Shown here piece after piece: positions 9,066-18,663 of a DNA stretch of 64,000 nt (the stretch's first letter is position 1; the number at the start of each line of letters is the position of its first letter). The notes beneath the pieces are model-generated. The model saw only the letters and a list, made by a program, of their open reading frames with translations, made no database searches and was not told where the DNA came from. Origin of the DNA: an uncultured Akkermansia sp. (lineage in GTDB: Bacteria; Verrucomicrobiota; Verrucomicrobiia; Verrucomicrobiales; Akkermansiaceae); the NCBI GenBank assembly GCA_905200945.1, contig CAJKMG010000005.1:1-64000 (forward strand). Reading direction: 5' to 3'. A program made the position numbers and the translations under genes.

Positions 9066-10481
9066 ATGTTACACCTTTACGATACCCGCACCAGAACGGC
9101 CCAGGCCATTTCCCCCATGGATGGAAAAACACTGCGCTTTTACTGTTGCGGCCCCACGGTGTACGGCCCGGCCCACATCGGCAATTTCCGCACTTTCGTG
9201 ATGCAGGACGTCTTCCGCCGCGTCCTGGAGCTGGGGGGGGTTCCCACCACGCACATTCGCAATCTGACGGATGTGGATGACAAAACCATCCGGGATTCTC
9301 AAAAAGCCGGCGTTTCCCTGGCGGAATTCACCGCAGGCTGGGCGGACCTGTTCCACCGGGACTGCGCCGCCCTTAATTGCCTGCCTCCCCATGCGGAACC
9401 CTCCGCCGTGGGCCATATTCCCGAACAGATACGGATGGTCCAAACATTGGTGGAAAAGGGCCATGCCTATGTCTCGGAAGACGGTTCCGTGTATTTCAGA
9501 ATTTCCTCCTTCCCGGAATACGGAAGGCTTTCCCACCTGGACGAACGTGAACTGGATTTAGGAAAAACCGTCAATACCCGGTCCAACGCAGACGAATATG
9601 AAAAGGATTCCGTGGCAGACTTCGTGCTGTGGAAGAGCCGCAGGCCGGAAGACGGCGACAACTTCTGGACCTCTCCCTGGGGAGAAGGACGCCCCGGATG
9701 GCATCTGGAATGCTCCGCCATGATCCATAAATACTTCGGCAATGACTTTGATCTCCATTCCGGCGGCGTGGATCTGGTATTCCCCCACCATGAAAACGAA
9801 GTGGCCCAGTCCCGCTGCGCCTGCGGAGGCGGCTTCGCGCGCCTGTGGTTCCACATCACGCACCTGCTGGTGGACGGCGGCAAGATGTCCAAATCCCTGG
9901 GCAACATGTACACGCTGGCGGATTTGGACAAACTGGGCCACAAGCCGTCCGCGGTCCGGTACGTACTGGCGGGGGGCTATTACCGCCGTCCGTTGAACTT
10001 TACCCTTTCCTCGCTGGAAGACGCTAAAGCCGCGCTGAACCGCCTGGCCAAATTCGACACGCAGCTCAGGAACGCCTCCGGAACGGATTCCGTTCCCTCC
10101 TATGAGGAATTCTGCGCGGCATTCCCGAAATTGGGAATTTTCCAGCCGGCATGGGACAGCCTGAACGATGACCTGAACACTCCGGAAGCCCTGGGCCATG
10201 TTTTCAGCGCCATCAAAAAGGCGTATATCCCCTCCCTTTCACCGGAGGAGGCGCTCCGCCTGCGGAATGCCTTCCATTTTATCCTGGCCGCCTTCGGCAT
10301 TATTCTTCCAGAGGAGGAACGGGAGGAAGCCCCGGAAAAAGTTCGCATCCTGGCGGATCAGCGCTGGCAGGCCAAACAGAACCGGGACTGGACGGAAGCC
10401 GACCGTCTGAGGGCGGAAGTGGCAGCGCTGGGCTGGGTCATCAAAGACCGCAAAGACGGATACGACCTAGTACGCAAATAA
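9066..10481 (+). CDS. cysS: Cysteinyl-tRNA synthetase
   Basis: 471-aa class I aminoacyl-tRNA synthetase of normal CysRS length. It has the CCGPTVYGPAHIGN block (HIGN at residues 37-40, with the zinc-ligand Cys just before) and the KMSKS loop at 273-277. Further zinc-site segments are WHLECSAM and FPHHENE. It charges tRNA-Cys in the cytoplasm. A cupin gene starts 4 bp after its stop, suggesting shared transcription. Confidence 0.97.
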   Translation: MLHLYDTRTRTAQAISPMDGKTLRFYCCGPTVYGPAHIGNFRTFVMQDVFRRVLELGGVPTTHIRNLTDVDDKTIRDSQKAGVSLAEFTAGWADLFHRDCAALNCLPPHAEPSAVGHIPEQIRMVQTLVEKGHAYVSEDGSVYFRISSFPEYGRLSHLDERELDLGKTVNTRSNADEYEKDSVADFVLWKSRRPEDGDNFWTSPWGEGRPGWHLECSAMIHKYFGNDFDLHSGGVDLVFPHHENEVAQSRCACGGGFARLWFHITHLLVDGGKMSKSLGNMYTLADLDKLGHKPSAVRYVLAGGYYRRPLNFTLSSLEDAKAALNRLAKFDTQLRNASGTDSVPSYEEFCAAFPKLGIFQPAWDSLNDDLNTPEALGHVFSAIKKAYIPSLSPEEALRLRNAFHFILAAFGIILPEEEREEAPEKVRILADQRWQAKQNRDWTEADRLRAEVAALGWVIKDRKDGYDLVRK

Positions 10482-10485
10482 ACGA

Positions 10486-10818
10486 ATGGACGCCTTTTCT
10501 CCCATTCCCGATCATACGGGCTTCAAGGCCAGGAACCTGTTTGCGGACGGGCAGCAAATCCTGAAAGGCGGAGCTTTCGCCAAAATAGCCCCCGGCGGCG
10601 GCGGCCCCCTTTCCCCGCACCGCCATGCCCACGCTCATTTATTCATTGTCACCCGTGGAACGGTCTCTGTCATGCTTGACGGAAAAGAAAGAACGGTTCA
10701 CGAGTACGAATCCCAGCTCGTTCCCGGCGGCGTTCTGCACGCCGTCTGGAACAAAAATCAGGAACCGGCGGAAATTCTGGGCCTGACGCTGGAAACGCCC
10801 CCTTCACCCACACCATGA
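10486..10818 (+). CDS. Small single-domain cupin protein
   Basis: 110 aa, one cupin-2 barrel. The metal-binding pattern is visible as HRHAHAH in motif 1 and a later GVLHAVWN block in motif 2. Lone cupins of this type are metal-dependent sensors, isomerases or dioxygenases, and the substrate cannot be inferred. It starts 4 bp after cysS and is followed 4 bp later by an EamA transporter, so the three are likely one transcript. Confidence 0.75.
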   Translation: MDAFSPIPDHTGFKARNLFADGQQILKGGAFAKIAPGGGGPLSPHRHAHAHLFIVTRGTVSVMLDGKERTVHEYESQLVPGGVLHAVWNKNQEPAEILGLTLETPPSPTP

Positions 10819-10822
10819 TGCA

Positions 10823-11737
10823 ATGAGTTCCCGCCAGCGTACCCTGGGCCATGCAGCCGCCCTCATGACCATTCTCATCTGGGGAACGACTTTCGTCTCC
10901 ACCAAGGTGCTTTTGCGGGATTTCACACCCGTCACGGTACTCTTCACCCGCTTTGTAATAGGATATGCTTTTCTCTGGTGCCTGAAACCGCGGTTTCTTC
11001 CATTCTCCGGTTGGAAAAAGGAATTCCTGTTCGCCGGAGCGGGATTGACCGGGGTTACCCTGTACTTCCTGCTGGAAAACATCGCCCTGACCTATACCTT
11101 TGCCTCCAATGTGGGGATTATCGTGGCAGTGGTTCCTTTCTTCACAGCCCTTCTGGCTCATTTCCTGCTGAAGGGGGAAGGCTTTTCCCGCCGTTTCTTC
11201 CTGGGTTTTGCCGCCGCCTTTACGGGTATCTTCCTCATCATGGCAAACGGAGCCTTCGTTCTGGAACTGAATCCGGCGGGGGATATCCTGGCACTGGGCG
11301 CGGCCTTTGTCTGGGCTGCGTATTCCATTCTGATGAAAAAAATCGGAGTCAACACGTCCAACATGATCATCTGTACGCGCCGCATTTTTTTCTATGGCAT
11401 CGCGCTGATGATTCCCGCCCTGTGGCTCCTTCCGGCAAACATGGACTGGCATCTGATGGTAAAACCCGTCAATGCCGTTAACCTGCTGTATCTGGGCCTG
11501 TTCGCTTCCGCACTTTGTTTCCTGACCTGGAACCGCGTGGTGGAAATTCTGGGAGCCGTCAAATCCAGTATTTATATTTACATGGTACCGGTCGTAGCCG
11601 TGGTGGCGTCAGCCATCATTCTGGGGGAACGCCTGACCTGGATATCCCTGACAGGGATCCTGCTTACCCTGTGCGGCGTCACGATTTCAGAGTATAGAAA
11701 AAAAACACGGAAAAGCGGAAAGAAAAGGCCATCCTGA
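10823..11737 (+). CDS. EamA/DMT-family membrane transporter
   Basis: 304 aa with about ten hydrophobic segments in two EamA repeats. The first opens with ILIWGTTFVSTKVLL. The second begins around residue 150 (ILALGAAFVWAAYSILMKKIG) and ends with VPVVAVVASAIILGERLTW, the usual end block of the fold. Such carriers export or import small metabolites or amino acids across the inner membrane. The substrate is unknown. The tail is very basic (Lys/Arg), as expected for the cytoplasmic side. It is the last gene of the cysS-cupin-EamA run. Confidence 0.88.
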   Translation: MSSRQRTLGHAAALMTILIWGTTFVSTKVLLRDFTPVTVLFTRFVIGYAFLWCLKPRFLPFSGWKKEFLFAGAGLTGVTLYFLLENIALTYTFASNVGIIVAVVPFFTALLAHFLLKGEGFSRRFFLGFAAAFTGIFLIMANGAFVLELNPAGDILALGAAFVWAAYSILMKKIGVNTSNMIICTRRIFFYGIALMIPALWLLPANMDWHLMVKPVNAVNLLYLGLFASALCFLTWNRVVEILGAVKSSIYIYMVPVVAVVASAIILGERLTWISLTGILLTLCGVTISEYRKKTRKSGKKRPS

Positions 11738-11929
11738 GAAAAATCCGATTTCTCCCGCTCCGGTTCTCTATATTTTTCCCCCTTGCATGGAGATGGACAG
11801 AAACCGCTTCCAGAACATGTCAGGCCGATGATTTCCCGCAACGGACAGACATTCATTTATCACGTTGCGGAAAAACCTGTCTCTGGATTAGATATCCGGC
11901 AACAACAAAGTTTTTTGAAAAAAATCCTC

Positions 11930-13924
11930 TCAGCTTCCGGAAACGTTTCTTTCCGCCTCTTCTTGAATTCGGGCTTCCGTCTCTTCAATCTTTTCCGAAA
12001 GGTCAGCCCATTGTGTAAAACAGGTTTCCAGCTGCCGGTCCGTCTGCTGAAAACGGGAGGTAAGCTCCATGACGGCTTCCGTATCAGCCGCCACGTCCGG
12101 ACGTTCCAATTGAGAAGTAATTTCCGTCTTTTCCGTTTCCAGCCGTGCTATTTCTTCTTCCAGCAGCTCCAGTTTCTCCTGAAGCGGACGCAGCAGGCGC
12201 GTCTTCTTCTGGCGGATTTCCGCCTCCATGCGCCTGCGTGCCTTGCGGTCCAGCCCGGCGCCCGGTTCCGCCGCTCCGGAGGGGGGTAAGGCGGCTGCGG
12301 CAGCCAGGGCCTGGTTCCTCTCCACCTTTTCCAAATAATCAGAAACATTGCCCAGGTAAACGCGCGGTTTTTCTCCCGGGACGAATTCCAGTACTTTCGT
12401 CACGATGGGATCCAGGAAACTGCGGTTGTGGGAAACGATGCAGTAGGAACCCGGATATTCGGACAGAGCCTGTTGAAGCACCTGCTGAGACTGGATATCC
12501 AGATGATTGGTCGGTTCATCCAGAATCAGAAAATTGGCCGGATGCAACAGCATGCACACCAGCGCCACACGGGAGCGCTCACCCCCGGAAAGCACGCCAA
12601 CGCGCTTGTGTACGTCATCCCCCCGGAACAGAAAACAGCCAAGCAGATTCCGGACCATGGGCGCAGATTCCCGGGTGGCGGCAGCTTCCACGCATTCCAG
12701 AATCGTTTTCTCCGGATCCAGGTCATCAGCATGCGTCTGGGAGAAAAAAGCTACCTGCGTATGGCGTCCCATGGTCACGCTGCCGGAACTGGGGGCCTCT
12801 CCGCCGGAAATAAGGCGGGAAAATGTGGATTTCCCCGCCCCGTTTACTCCTACAATGGCAATGCGGTCTCCCTTGACAATTTCAAAATCCACATTCTCAA
12901 AAACGGAAACGGAACCATAATGTTTGGAAACCTTTTCCAGCCTGACCACAGAATGGGCGCCAGCGGGAGGAGCAGGAAAGTGAAAGTTCATGACGGCGTC
13001 ATCCTCTTCCACCTCAATCAGTTCCACTTTTTCCAGCTGCTTGATGCGGGACTGCACCAGGGAAGCCTTGGTGGCTTTATAACGGAAACGGTCGATAAAT
13101 TCCTTCGTTTTGGCAATCTCCCGTTCCTGAGCCTTTTTCTGGCGCAGCAGAATTTCCTTCCGCAGCACGCTTTCCTTAAGGAAATAGGAAAAATTGCCCG
13201 CGTACTCCTCCGCCCGGCCGTGGTAAAAAGCAATCGTACGGGAAACCAGGGCATCCAGAAGCGCCACATCATGGGAGATGAGGATGATAGCGCCCCGGTA
13301 GGAACGCAGATATTGTTCCATCCACCGTTGGGACTGGATGTCCAAATGGTTGGTAGGTTCGTCCAGAAGCAGCACTTCAGGCTCCCGGAGCAGCAGTTTG
13401 GCTAATGCGATGCGCATTTGCCAGCCGCCGGAAAATTCTCCGCAATCCCGGTCAAAATCCCTGTCTTTGAATCCCAGGCCGCGCAGGATGGATTCCGTCC
13501 GGGGACGCAGCCGGGCGGAATTATGGGCATGCAGCACCAGTTCCAATTCCCCGATTTCATTGAGAACTTCAGAGTAGGCGGCGGAACGGGGATCCAGCCC
13601 CGCCATTTCCCGCGTCAGGGCATCAATGCGCTCCTGAAGATCCATCAGGTCCGCAAAGGCGGACATGGCTTCATCAATCAATCTGCGCCCGCGGATATGA
13701 ATTCCTTCCTGGGGCAGGTAACCCACCTGGGAATGCCTGGATTTGATAATGGAGCCGGAATCCGGTTCATTCAAACCGGCAATGCACTTCATCAGCGTGG
13801 ATTTTCCCGCGCCGTTATGGCCCGCCAGGGCAATTCTTTCCCCATCCTCCACTGTAAAGGAAAGGTCATTGAACAGGACGCGTGCGCCATACTGCACACG
13901 CAGGTTTTGAACAGCCAGAACCAT
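11930..13924 (-). CDS. ABC-F family ATP-binding protein
   Basis: 664-aa soluble protein with two ABC ATPase domains and no membrane segments. Walker A GHNGAGKST is at residues 35-43 and a second is GVNGAGKST. Signature motifs are FSGGWQMR and LSGGERSR, each followed by LLDEPTNHLD or LILDEPTNHLD. A Lys-rich inter-domain linker (the P-site tRNA-interaction motif region) and a long C-terminal coiled coil are present, as in the Uup/YheS group. ABC-F proteins bind the ribosomal E site to rescue or tune translation. Which paralogue this is cannot be settled here. Confidence 0.92.
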   Translation of the reverse strand: MVLAVQNLRVQYGARVLFNDLSFTVEDGERIALAGHNGAGKSTLMKCIAGLNEPDSGSIIKSRHSQVGYLPQEGIHIRGRRLIDEAMSAFADLMDLQERIDALTREMAGLDPRSAAYSEVLNEIGELELVLHAHNSARLRPRTESILRGLGFKDRDFDRDCGEFSGGWQMRIALAKLLLREPEVLLLDEPTNHLDIQSQRWMEQYLRSYRGAIILISHDVALLDALVSRTIAFYHGRAEEYAGNFSYFLKESVLRKEILLRQKKAQEREIAKTKEFIDRFRYKATKASLVQSRIKQLEKVELIEVEEDDAVMNFHFPAPPAGAHSVVRLEKVSKHYGSVSVFENVDFEIVKGDRIAIVGVNGAGKSTFSRLISGGEAPSSGSVTMGRHTQVAFFSQTHADDLDPEKTILECVEAAATRESAPMVRNLLGCFLFRGDDVHKRVGVLSGGERSRVALVCMLLHPANFLILDEPTNHLDIQSQQVLQQALSEYPGSYCIVSHNRSFLDPIVTKVLEFVPGEKPRVYLGNVSDYLEKVERNQALAAAAALPPSGAAEPGAGLDRKARRRMEAEIRQKKTRLLRPLQEKLELLEEEIARLETEKTEITSQLERPDVAADTEAVMELTSRFQQTDRQLETCFTQWADLSEKIEETEARIQEEAERNVSGS

Positions 13925-14004
13925 GTACTGAAAAAGCAGAGAGAAGAAAACAGCGGAACGAACAGCCCCGTGCCGCGCTCCGCTGAATGAATGCCGGAAT
14001 GAGG

Positions 14005-14508
14005 TTACTTACCAAGCGCCTTGTTCCACGCGGCAATGCGGTCGGCCTGTTCCGCAAACAGATCATCCGCATTATCTTCAATCGTAATGCCGGAGATGAT
14101 GTCTCCCTGCTTAATGGAATCCACCACGCTCTGGCCTTCCGTCACCTTGCCGAAGACGGTGTGCTTGCCATTCAGCCAGTCGGTGGGCACATGGGTGATG
14201 AAGAATTGGGAACCGTTGGTACCTGGGCCCGCGTTCGCCATGGAAAGAACGCCGGGGCCGTCATGCCTGAGGTCCGGGCGGCACTCGTCCTCAAACCTGT
14301 AGCCAGGGCCCCCCATGCCTGTACCGGTGGGGTCGCCGCCCTGAATCATGAAATCCGGAATCACGCGGTGAAACTTGAGCCCGTCATAAAACCCCCTGGA
14401 CGCCAGATTCAGAAAGGAAGCCGCCGTCACGGGCGTCTTGGAAGCAAACACCGTCAGCCTGATGTCGCCCTTGGAAGTATGGATGGTGATATTCTTGTCA
14501 GTTGCCAT
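14005..14508 (-). CDS. Cyclophilin-type peptidyl-prolyl cis-trans isomerase
   Basis: 167 aa, close to the minimal cyclophilin length. The catalytic block FHRVIPDFMIQGGDPTGTG is intact and is followed by GGPGYRFEDE, LSMANAGPGTNGSQFFI and HTVFGKV. There is no signal peptide, so it is a cytoplasmic folding helper that speeds Xaa-Pro isomerisation. It lies 80 bp upstream of the ABC-F gene on the same strand and is divergent from the Hsp33-like chaperone gene. Confidence 0.95.
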   Translation of the reverse strand: MATDKNITIHTSKGDIRLTVFASKTPVTAASFLNLASRGFYDGLKFHRVIPDFMIQGGDPTGTGMGGPGYRFEDECRPDLRHDGPGVLSMANAGPGTNGSQFFITHVPTDWLNGKHTVFGKVTEGQSVVDSIKQGDIISGITIEDNADDLFAEQADRIAAWNKALGK

Positions 14509-14674
14509 GGGTGCATGTTAAACGCGCGAAAAGGCATGGTAAAGGCTTATTGCGTACAGTCTCCGGGCCCCTCCGTTATTTCCCGCCCGTTTCTCCGCCG
14601 CACCTTTCCCTGCCGGGAAAAAGAATACTGCCGCACCTGCCTGTCATGATGGTTCCTAATGACAGGAGGAACGG

Positions 14675-15484
14675 TTGATTTTCCACAAAGGAAGACCGAA
14701 TTTGAATGACATGAGCGAAGAACTGGTAGAAGAATTCATTACGGTTGAATCCATCTTTGTCCGCGGACGCAATTGTCTGGCGCTCAGGTCAAAATTTTCT
14801 CCCCTGTTTACGGACTACTACCTTCACCTCATGCAGTACGGCCTGCGCAACGAAGAACTCTGCGACAGCCTGCTGAAAGAACTCATGGCCTATTTCACCC
14901 TCTATATGGTCGCACGGCCCTGGGCGGAGCAGCATGCCTGGACAGTCAATCTCCGGACGCCTGCCGTCGCCAATCTGTTTGTCACCGGTTCTTCCCTGAC
15001 GGAATCCGTAGTGGGCCGCATCTTCACCCAGGACATCAAGGAGCCTGAAGAAAACACGCTGTATTCCACCCTGCTTCGCAAAGGTTTTGAACCGCGATAC
15101 TCCGTCGTACCCATTCCGGGAACGTCTCCGGCACGGTGGGTTGAAGAATTTTACAGGCAAAGCGAACAGAGAAACGCCCGCTGCATTGAGCTCCCGGATG
15201 AATGCTATACCATGGTGACGGCCCAGCCTGATGCGGATGAAGAATGGCTTGCTTCCCTCACCCGGGAGAAAATGGCTCATCTGGAAGAAGATGAAAATAC
15301 CCGCGTGCTGGAAACGCGCCGGTTCCGCTTTTACTGCGGCTGCACGCTGGATCGCATCCTGCCTACGCTCAAGACCCTTCAGGAAAACAAGGAAGACCTG
15401 TTCCAGGGAGAAGAGGAACTGGAAGTCACGTGCCCCAGGTGCGCCGCCATTTACCGTGTGACGAAAGAAAATCTGGAAGATTGA
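14675..15484 (+). CDS. hslO: Hsp33-like redox chaperone
   Basis: 269 aa from TTG 14675, or 257 aa from ATG 14711. The TTG has a strong AGGAGGA Shine-Dalgarno 4 nt before it, while the ATG has only AGGAAG at longer range. The C-terminal redox zinc centre is clear: CGC at 221-223 and CPRC at 253-256, the CXC...CXXC pattern of Hsp33. The N-terminal body is divergent but similar in length. In the family, oxidation of these cysteines releases zinc and activates holdase function under oxidative stress in the cytoplasm. It is divergent from a cyclophilin, which gives a small proteostasis neighbourhood. Confidence 0.75.
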   Translation: MIFHKGRPNLNDMSEELVEEFITVESIFVRGRNCLALRSKFSPLFTDYYLHLMQYGLRNEELCDSLLKELMAYFTLYMVARPWAEQHAWTVNLRTPAVANLFVTGSSLTESVVGRIFTQDIKEPEENTLYSTLLRKGFEPRYSVVPIPGTSPARWVEEFYRQSEQRNARCIELPDECYTMVTAQPDADEEWLASLTREKMAHLEEDENTRVLETRRFRFYCGCTLDRILPTLKTLQENKEDLFQGEEELEVTCPRCAAIYRVTKENLED

Positions 15485-15550
15485 GACATACATGATTTCT
15501 TTCTGACAATTAGTCTTTTCGGCAACGAACTTCGTGCTTAAACTTTCCTT

Positions 15551-16171
15551 GTGCCGACTTGTCCGAAGTGTTTACATAATTTCCACCGCGGGGCGGAATC
15601 GTTGTGCCCTCACTGTGGTTTTTCCCTGGCAAATCTGGACAAAAAATACGGCAAAGAAGCCATACCCTACCGCCGCGTATGCGACAACGCCGGGGCTCTC
15701 CGGCAGCAGGACCGCATGAGGCTGAATGCCCTGCTGGAGAAACTGGAGCGCCGCATCCCCCCCGTTCTCCTGTCCGTTTATTTCCCCAACATCCTGGAGC
15801 CCTTTTCCCTTATTCCACACAGCTTCTGGACAATGAACCACCTGACGGTGGACGAGGCAGGCTTCCCCAACCATCAGGGACCTCTGGACCCCCAGTGGCT
15901 CCTGGTCCTGGTGCTGGACGTGCGCACGGACACGGCCTGCTTCATGTGGGGCTATGAACTGGACCCTTATGTAGAGCCGGACCTGATCAACAAATCCATC
16001 ATGAAAGCCCGTATTCCCCTGCGGGAAAGCATGCTTCTCCAGGCCGCGGGGTCCATCATGAAAAACGCCGTCCAGCTCGTCGCCCGGAAAGCGCGCTCCA
16101 AGGTCAGGCATCCCATGCGCTACGGATTAACGCCTCCCCCCTCTGTAGACCGGAAAGGAGGCGGCGCATGA
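15551..16171 (+). CDS. Zinc-ribbon protein with TPM-like domain
   Basis: 206 aa from GTG 15551. The N-terminus is a zinc ribbon (CPKC ... CPHC within the first 22 residues). The rest resembles the TPM fold: a Leu-rich first helix (ALLEKLERRIP), a hydrophobic strand and a WLLVLVLDVRTDTACF block. TPM domains occur in photosystem-repair factors and in uncharacterised bacterial envelope proteins. The start of the next gene overlaps its stop (ATGA), so it belongs to a three-gene coupled unit. Family assignment is by pattern only. Confidence 0.55.
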   Translation: MPTCPKCLHNFHRGAESLCPHCGFSLANLDKKYGKEAIPYRRVCDNAGALRQQDRMRLNALLEKLERRIPPVLLSVYFPNILEPFSLIPHSFWTMNHLTVDEAGFPNHQGPLDPQWLLVLVLDVRTDTACFMWGYELDPYVEPDLINKSIMKARIPLRESMLLQAAGSIMKNAVQLVARKARSKVRHPMRYGLTPPPSVDRKGGGA

Positions 16172-17226
16172 AACCCCTTTTATTCCCGTTCCTGCTGACG
16201 GCGGCCATCTTTCCGGCTCCGGCCCAGGAATTACCCGCCCTGAAATGGACCAACCGCGACCAGCAATCCCTGATGAGAGGCGCATGGTGGAATGCCAACC
16301 CTCCATTGCTGCCCCCTGTGGATACGGCAGCGGCTCCCTCCGACCCCATGCCGGAACCCGCCTCCAATGCAGACTCCCCCGCCGTAGATCCCATTCCGGA
16401 GGATTTTACGGACGTCAATGAATATTTCCTGCCGGACTACATCCGCACCTCCACAGGTCTGATTGACCCCCAGAAGCTTCTTGCGGAAGTGGAAAGCAAT
16501 GACGTCATCGAACTTATCAAGCTCATCAAATCCCGTTACAACGTCAACCTGTTTGTCAGCATCTTCGCGGCCGGACAGAAAGTTCCCCCTTCCGTCAATG
16601 CCCCCACTATCGCCCGCCAGATATTCAGGAACAAGGAACGCAACCTGCTGCTCCATTTCCACATGGGGGATATTAAAAGCGCCCAGATCGCACTGGATCC
16701 GGAACTGAGCTCCCAGCTTGGGGATGCGGGACGGAGGGATCTCCTGTACCAGGTGAAGCAGGACGCCTCCCGATTCACCAACCCGCAGGACGAACTCATT
16801 GAGGCCATGATTTCCCTGGCCAGAAGAACGGAGGCGGACATGGCATCCGCCCCCAGGCCTTCCCTTCCCGCGCTGGAGCCGGACAACCCTGCCAGCATCC
16901 CGGAAGCCAACATCACCATCCAGGAACCGGAGGAGGCGCAAGAATCCTCACTCCATGCCATGATGAAGGCCTGGATGTCCTTCGCTCTGGCCAATGTAGC
17001 CGGTATCATCCTGCACATCTCCGCACTGGCGGCTATAGCAGTGCTCTGGCTGATCTGGAAAAACAAGAGAGTGGTGCATCTGCTGCCGTCAGAGCCGGAC
17101 AAGCGCCTGGGCGCCCCCCATGGCGCTTCCCAGAGCCGCCCCGTGAACTACTGCATGCAGGACAGCCGCGGGCCGAACTCCATCGGACGCAGGCAAATGC
17201 GCCAGCACATGCGCGACGTCTCATGA
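16168..17226 (+). CDS. Exported, C-terminally anchored protein, TPM-like
   Basis: 352 aa. Signal peptide MKPLLFPFLLTAAIFPAPAQ, a Pro-rich spacer (about 45-75), a globular domain (about 90-210) that may be a divergent TPM domain, a second acidic/Pro linker, then one transmembrane helix (about 275-300, HISALAAIAVLWLIW) and a basic cytoplasmic tail. ATG and the preceding stop overlap as ATGA, and its own stop overlaps the next start the same way. It is an envelope protein with the bulk of its domain outside. The function is unknown, but likely shared with its zinc-ribbon partner. Confidence 0.6.
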   Translation: MKPLLFPFLLTAAIFPAPAQELPALKWTNRDQQSLMRGAWWNANPPLLPPVDTAAAPSDPMPEPASNADSPAVDPIPEDFTDVNEYFLPDYIRTSTGLIDPQKLLAEVESNDVIELIKLIKSRYNVNLFVSIFAAGQKVPPSVNAPTIARQIFRNKERNLLLHFHMGDIKSAQIALDPELSSQLGDAGRRDLLYQVKQDASRFTNPQDELIEAMISLARRTEADMASAPRPSLPALEPDNPASIPEANITIQEPEEAQESSLHAMMKAWMSFALANVAGIILHISALAAIAVLWLIWKNKRVVHLLPSEPDKRLGAPHGASQSRPVNYCMQDSRGPNSIGRRQMRQHMRDVS

Positions 17227-18188
17227 CAGAATCATCCCCATTCCCCGAAATCCGCGCCGCCCTGAATGAGGCCGGAGAACTGGTACTTACTGCGGTGAAC
17301 GCCCCTCCGGAAGCCGTCATCCGAATGGATATCAACGCGGACGTTCCCCGCATGCTCTGCACGCAGGGTCGCTATCTGGCTCCGGTGCAGGCACCGCCCG
17401 GCACGCGCATTCGCTTCCGCCTGTTCCGGGGGAAGCGCGGCATTACGTCCCCGGAAACATTCATCATGCCCGGCCCTCCCCCCGCACGGGCCGTACCCTC
17501 CACGCTGATTCCCTGCACCCAGGACCGGGACTTCATGATTTACGACTGGGCGTCCCGGCATGAAGCCGCGTGCCGCATCGTGCGCGAAACACACCCTAAC
17601 CTCCTCTTCATCGGAGACTCCATCACACATTTCTGGGGAGGCCCTCCCGTGGACGAACCGCACCGGGACATCCTCCAGAAATCCCCGGAAACATGGAACC
17701 TGTGTACGGCGGGAATGCGGGCAGTCAATCTGGGATTCGGCTATGACCGGGTGGAAAACGCCCTGTGGCGGCTCCGCCACGGTGAACTGGACGGAGCGGA
17801 GGACAATGCCGTTTGCGTGGTGCTCCTCGGCACGAACAACCTTGCGGAAAACACGGACGGGGAAATCCTGGAAGGCATTCGTGCCGTCTGCCGGGAAATC
17901 ACCGGCAGACTGGCAAAAGCCGTCATCATCCTCCAGGGATTCTACCCGCGCAACAGCGCCCGGGAAGGCACGGCGGAACGTATTGCCGGCATCAACCTCC
18001 TCCTGAACCGCCTGGCCGTGGAAGAGAATTTCATCTATACGGAACCGGGACGCGTCATGGCGAATAGCGACGGACACGTCCCGGAAGAACTCTCCAGCGA
18101 CGGACTGCACCCCTCTGCGGCCGGCTACGCACGCATCGCCGCCGTACTGACTCCCGTCATCAGACAGGCGGCTGAACGGAAAAAATGA
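17223..18188 (+). CDS. SGNH/GDSL-family hydrolase
   Basis: 321 aa. An N-terminal region of about 95 residues is unassigned. The SGNH domain follows, with block I FIGDSITHFWGG carrying the Ser nucleophile, the Gly in NLGFGYDR, block III GTNNL and block V SDGLHPSAAGY carrying Asp and His. This arrangement resembles the PAF-acetylhydrolase-like branch that acts as esterase on carbohydrates or lipids. No clear signal peptide is seen, so location is uncertain. It is coupled to the preceding membrane gene by ATGA. Confidence 0.8.
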   Translation: MTESSPFPEIRAALNEAGELVLTAVNAPPEAVIRMDINADVPRMLCTQGRYLAPVQAPPGTRIRFRLFRGKRGITSPETFIMPGPPPARAVPSTLIPCTQDRDFMIYDWASRHEAACRIVRETHPNLLFIGDSITHFWGGPPVDEPHRDILQKSPETWNLCTAGMRAVNLGFGYDRVENALWRLRHGELDGAEDNAVCVVLLGTNNLAENTDGEILEGIRAVCREITGRLAKAVIILQGFYPRNSAREGTAERIAGINLLLNRLAVEENFIYTEPGRVMANSDGHVPEELSSDGLHPSAAGYARIAAVLTPVIRQAAERKK

Positions 18189-18255
18189 CGTCGGCAAGAA
18201 ACCGGATCCATCTTCCGGTGTTTTTCCTCATAGAACCCTCAGCGGAACCACCACC

Positions 18256-18663
18256 ATGAACGAACAGGACGATACAACACTCTGGCAGATTCTGGGCCAT
18301 GCCTCCCAACCTGCGCCGGGGGACGATTTTGCCCGCAGGGTCATGATGCGTATTGAAAGGGAAGAATGCGCTCCCGCCGTTCCGGTGGAATCCATTCATC
18401 ACTTCAAGCGGCATTCCTTCCGCATTTGGGGTGCTGCGGCGGCAGCCCTGGTGGCGGCTGTCATCGGCATTGCCTCCCTGATGGAACCTTCTGCTCCGGA
18501 AACAGCACCCCTTTCCATCGCCGCCTTGAATATTGACGATGTACTGGTGGAAGAAGCTGGTCTGGCCCTGGGGCAGGAAAACCTGGTGGATGCCCTCTGC
18601 GTGCTGTCCTCCACGGAAACGGGAGTCATTTCTTCAGATAATATCCAGGATCTTCTTCTGTAA
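18256..18663 (+). CDS. Small single-pass membrane protein, anti-sigma-like
   Basis: 135 aa. The soluble N-terminal part contains DDFARRVMMRIEREE, the kind of short helical segment found before the membrane helix in anti-sigma proteins. One transmembrane helix follows (about 57-77, IWGAAAAALVAAVIGIASLM) and then a short acidic periplasmic tail. No sigma factor lies beside it, so the anti-sigma role is only a suggestion. It begins 67 bp after the SGNH gene. Confidence 0.45.
   Translation: MNEQDDTTLWQILGHASQPAPGDDFARRVMMRIEREECAPAVPVESIHHFKRHSFRIWGAAAAALVAAVIGIASLMEPSAPETAPLSIAALNIDDVLVEEAGLALGQENLVDALCVLSSTETGVISSDNIQDLLL

Noticed and set aside
12428..13405. 325-codon open frame on the plus strand
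   Set aside because: Antisense to the ABC-F gene with its duplicated Walker and signature motifs.
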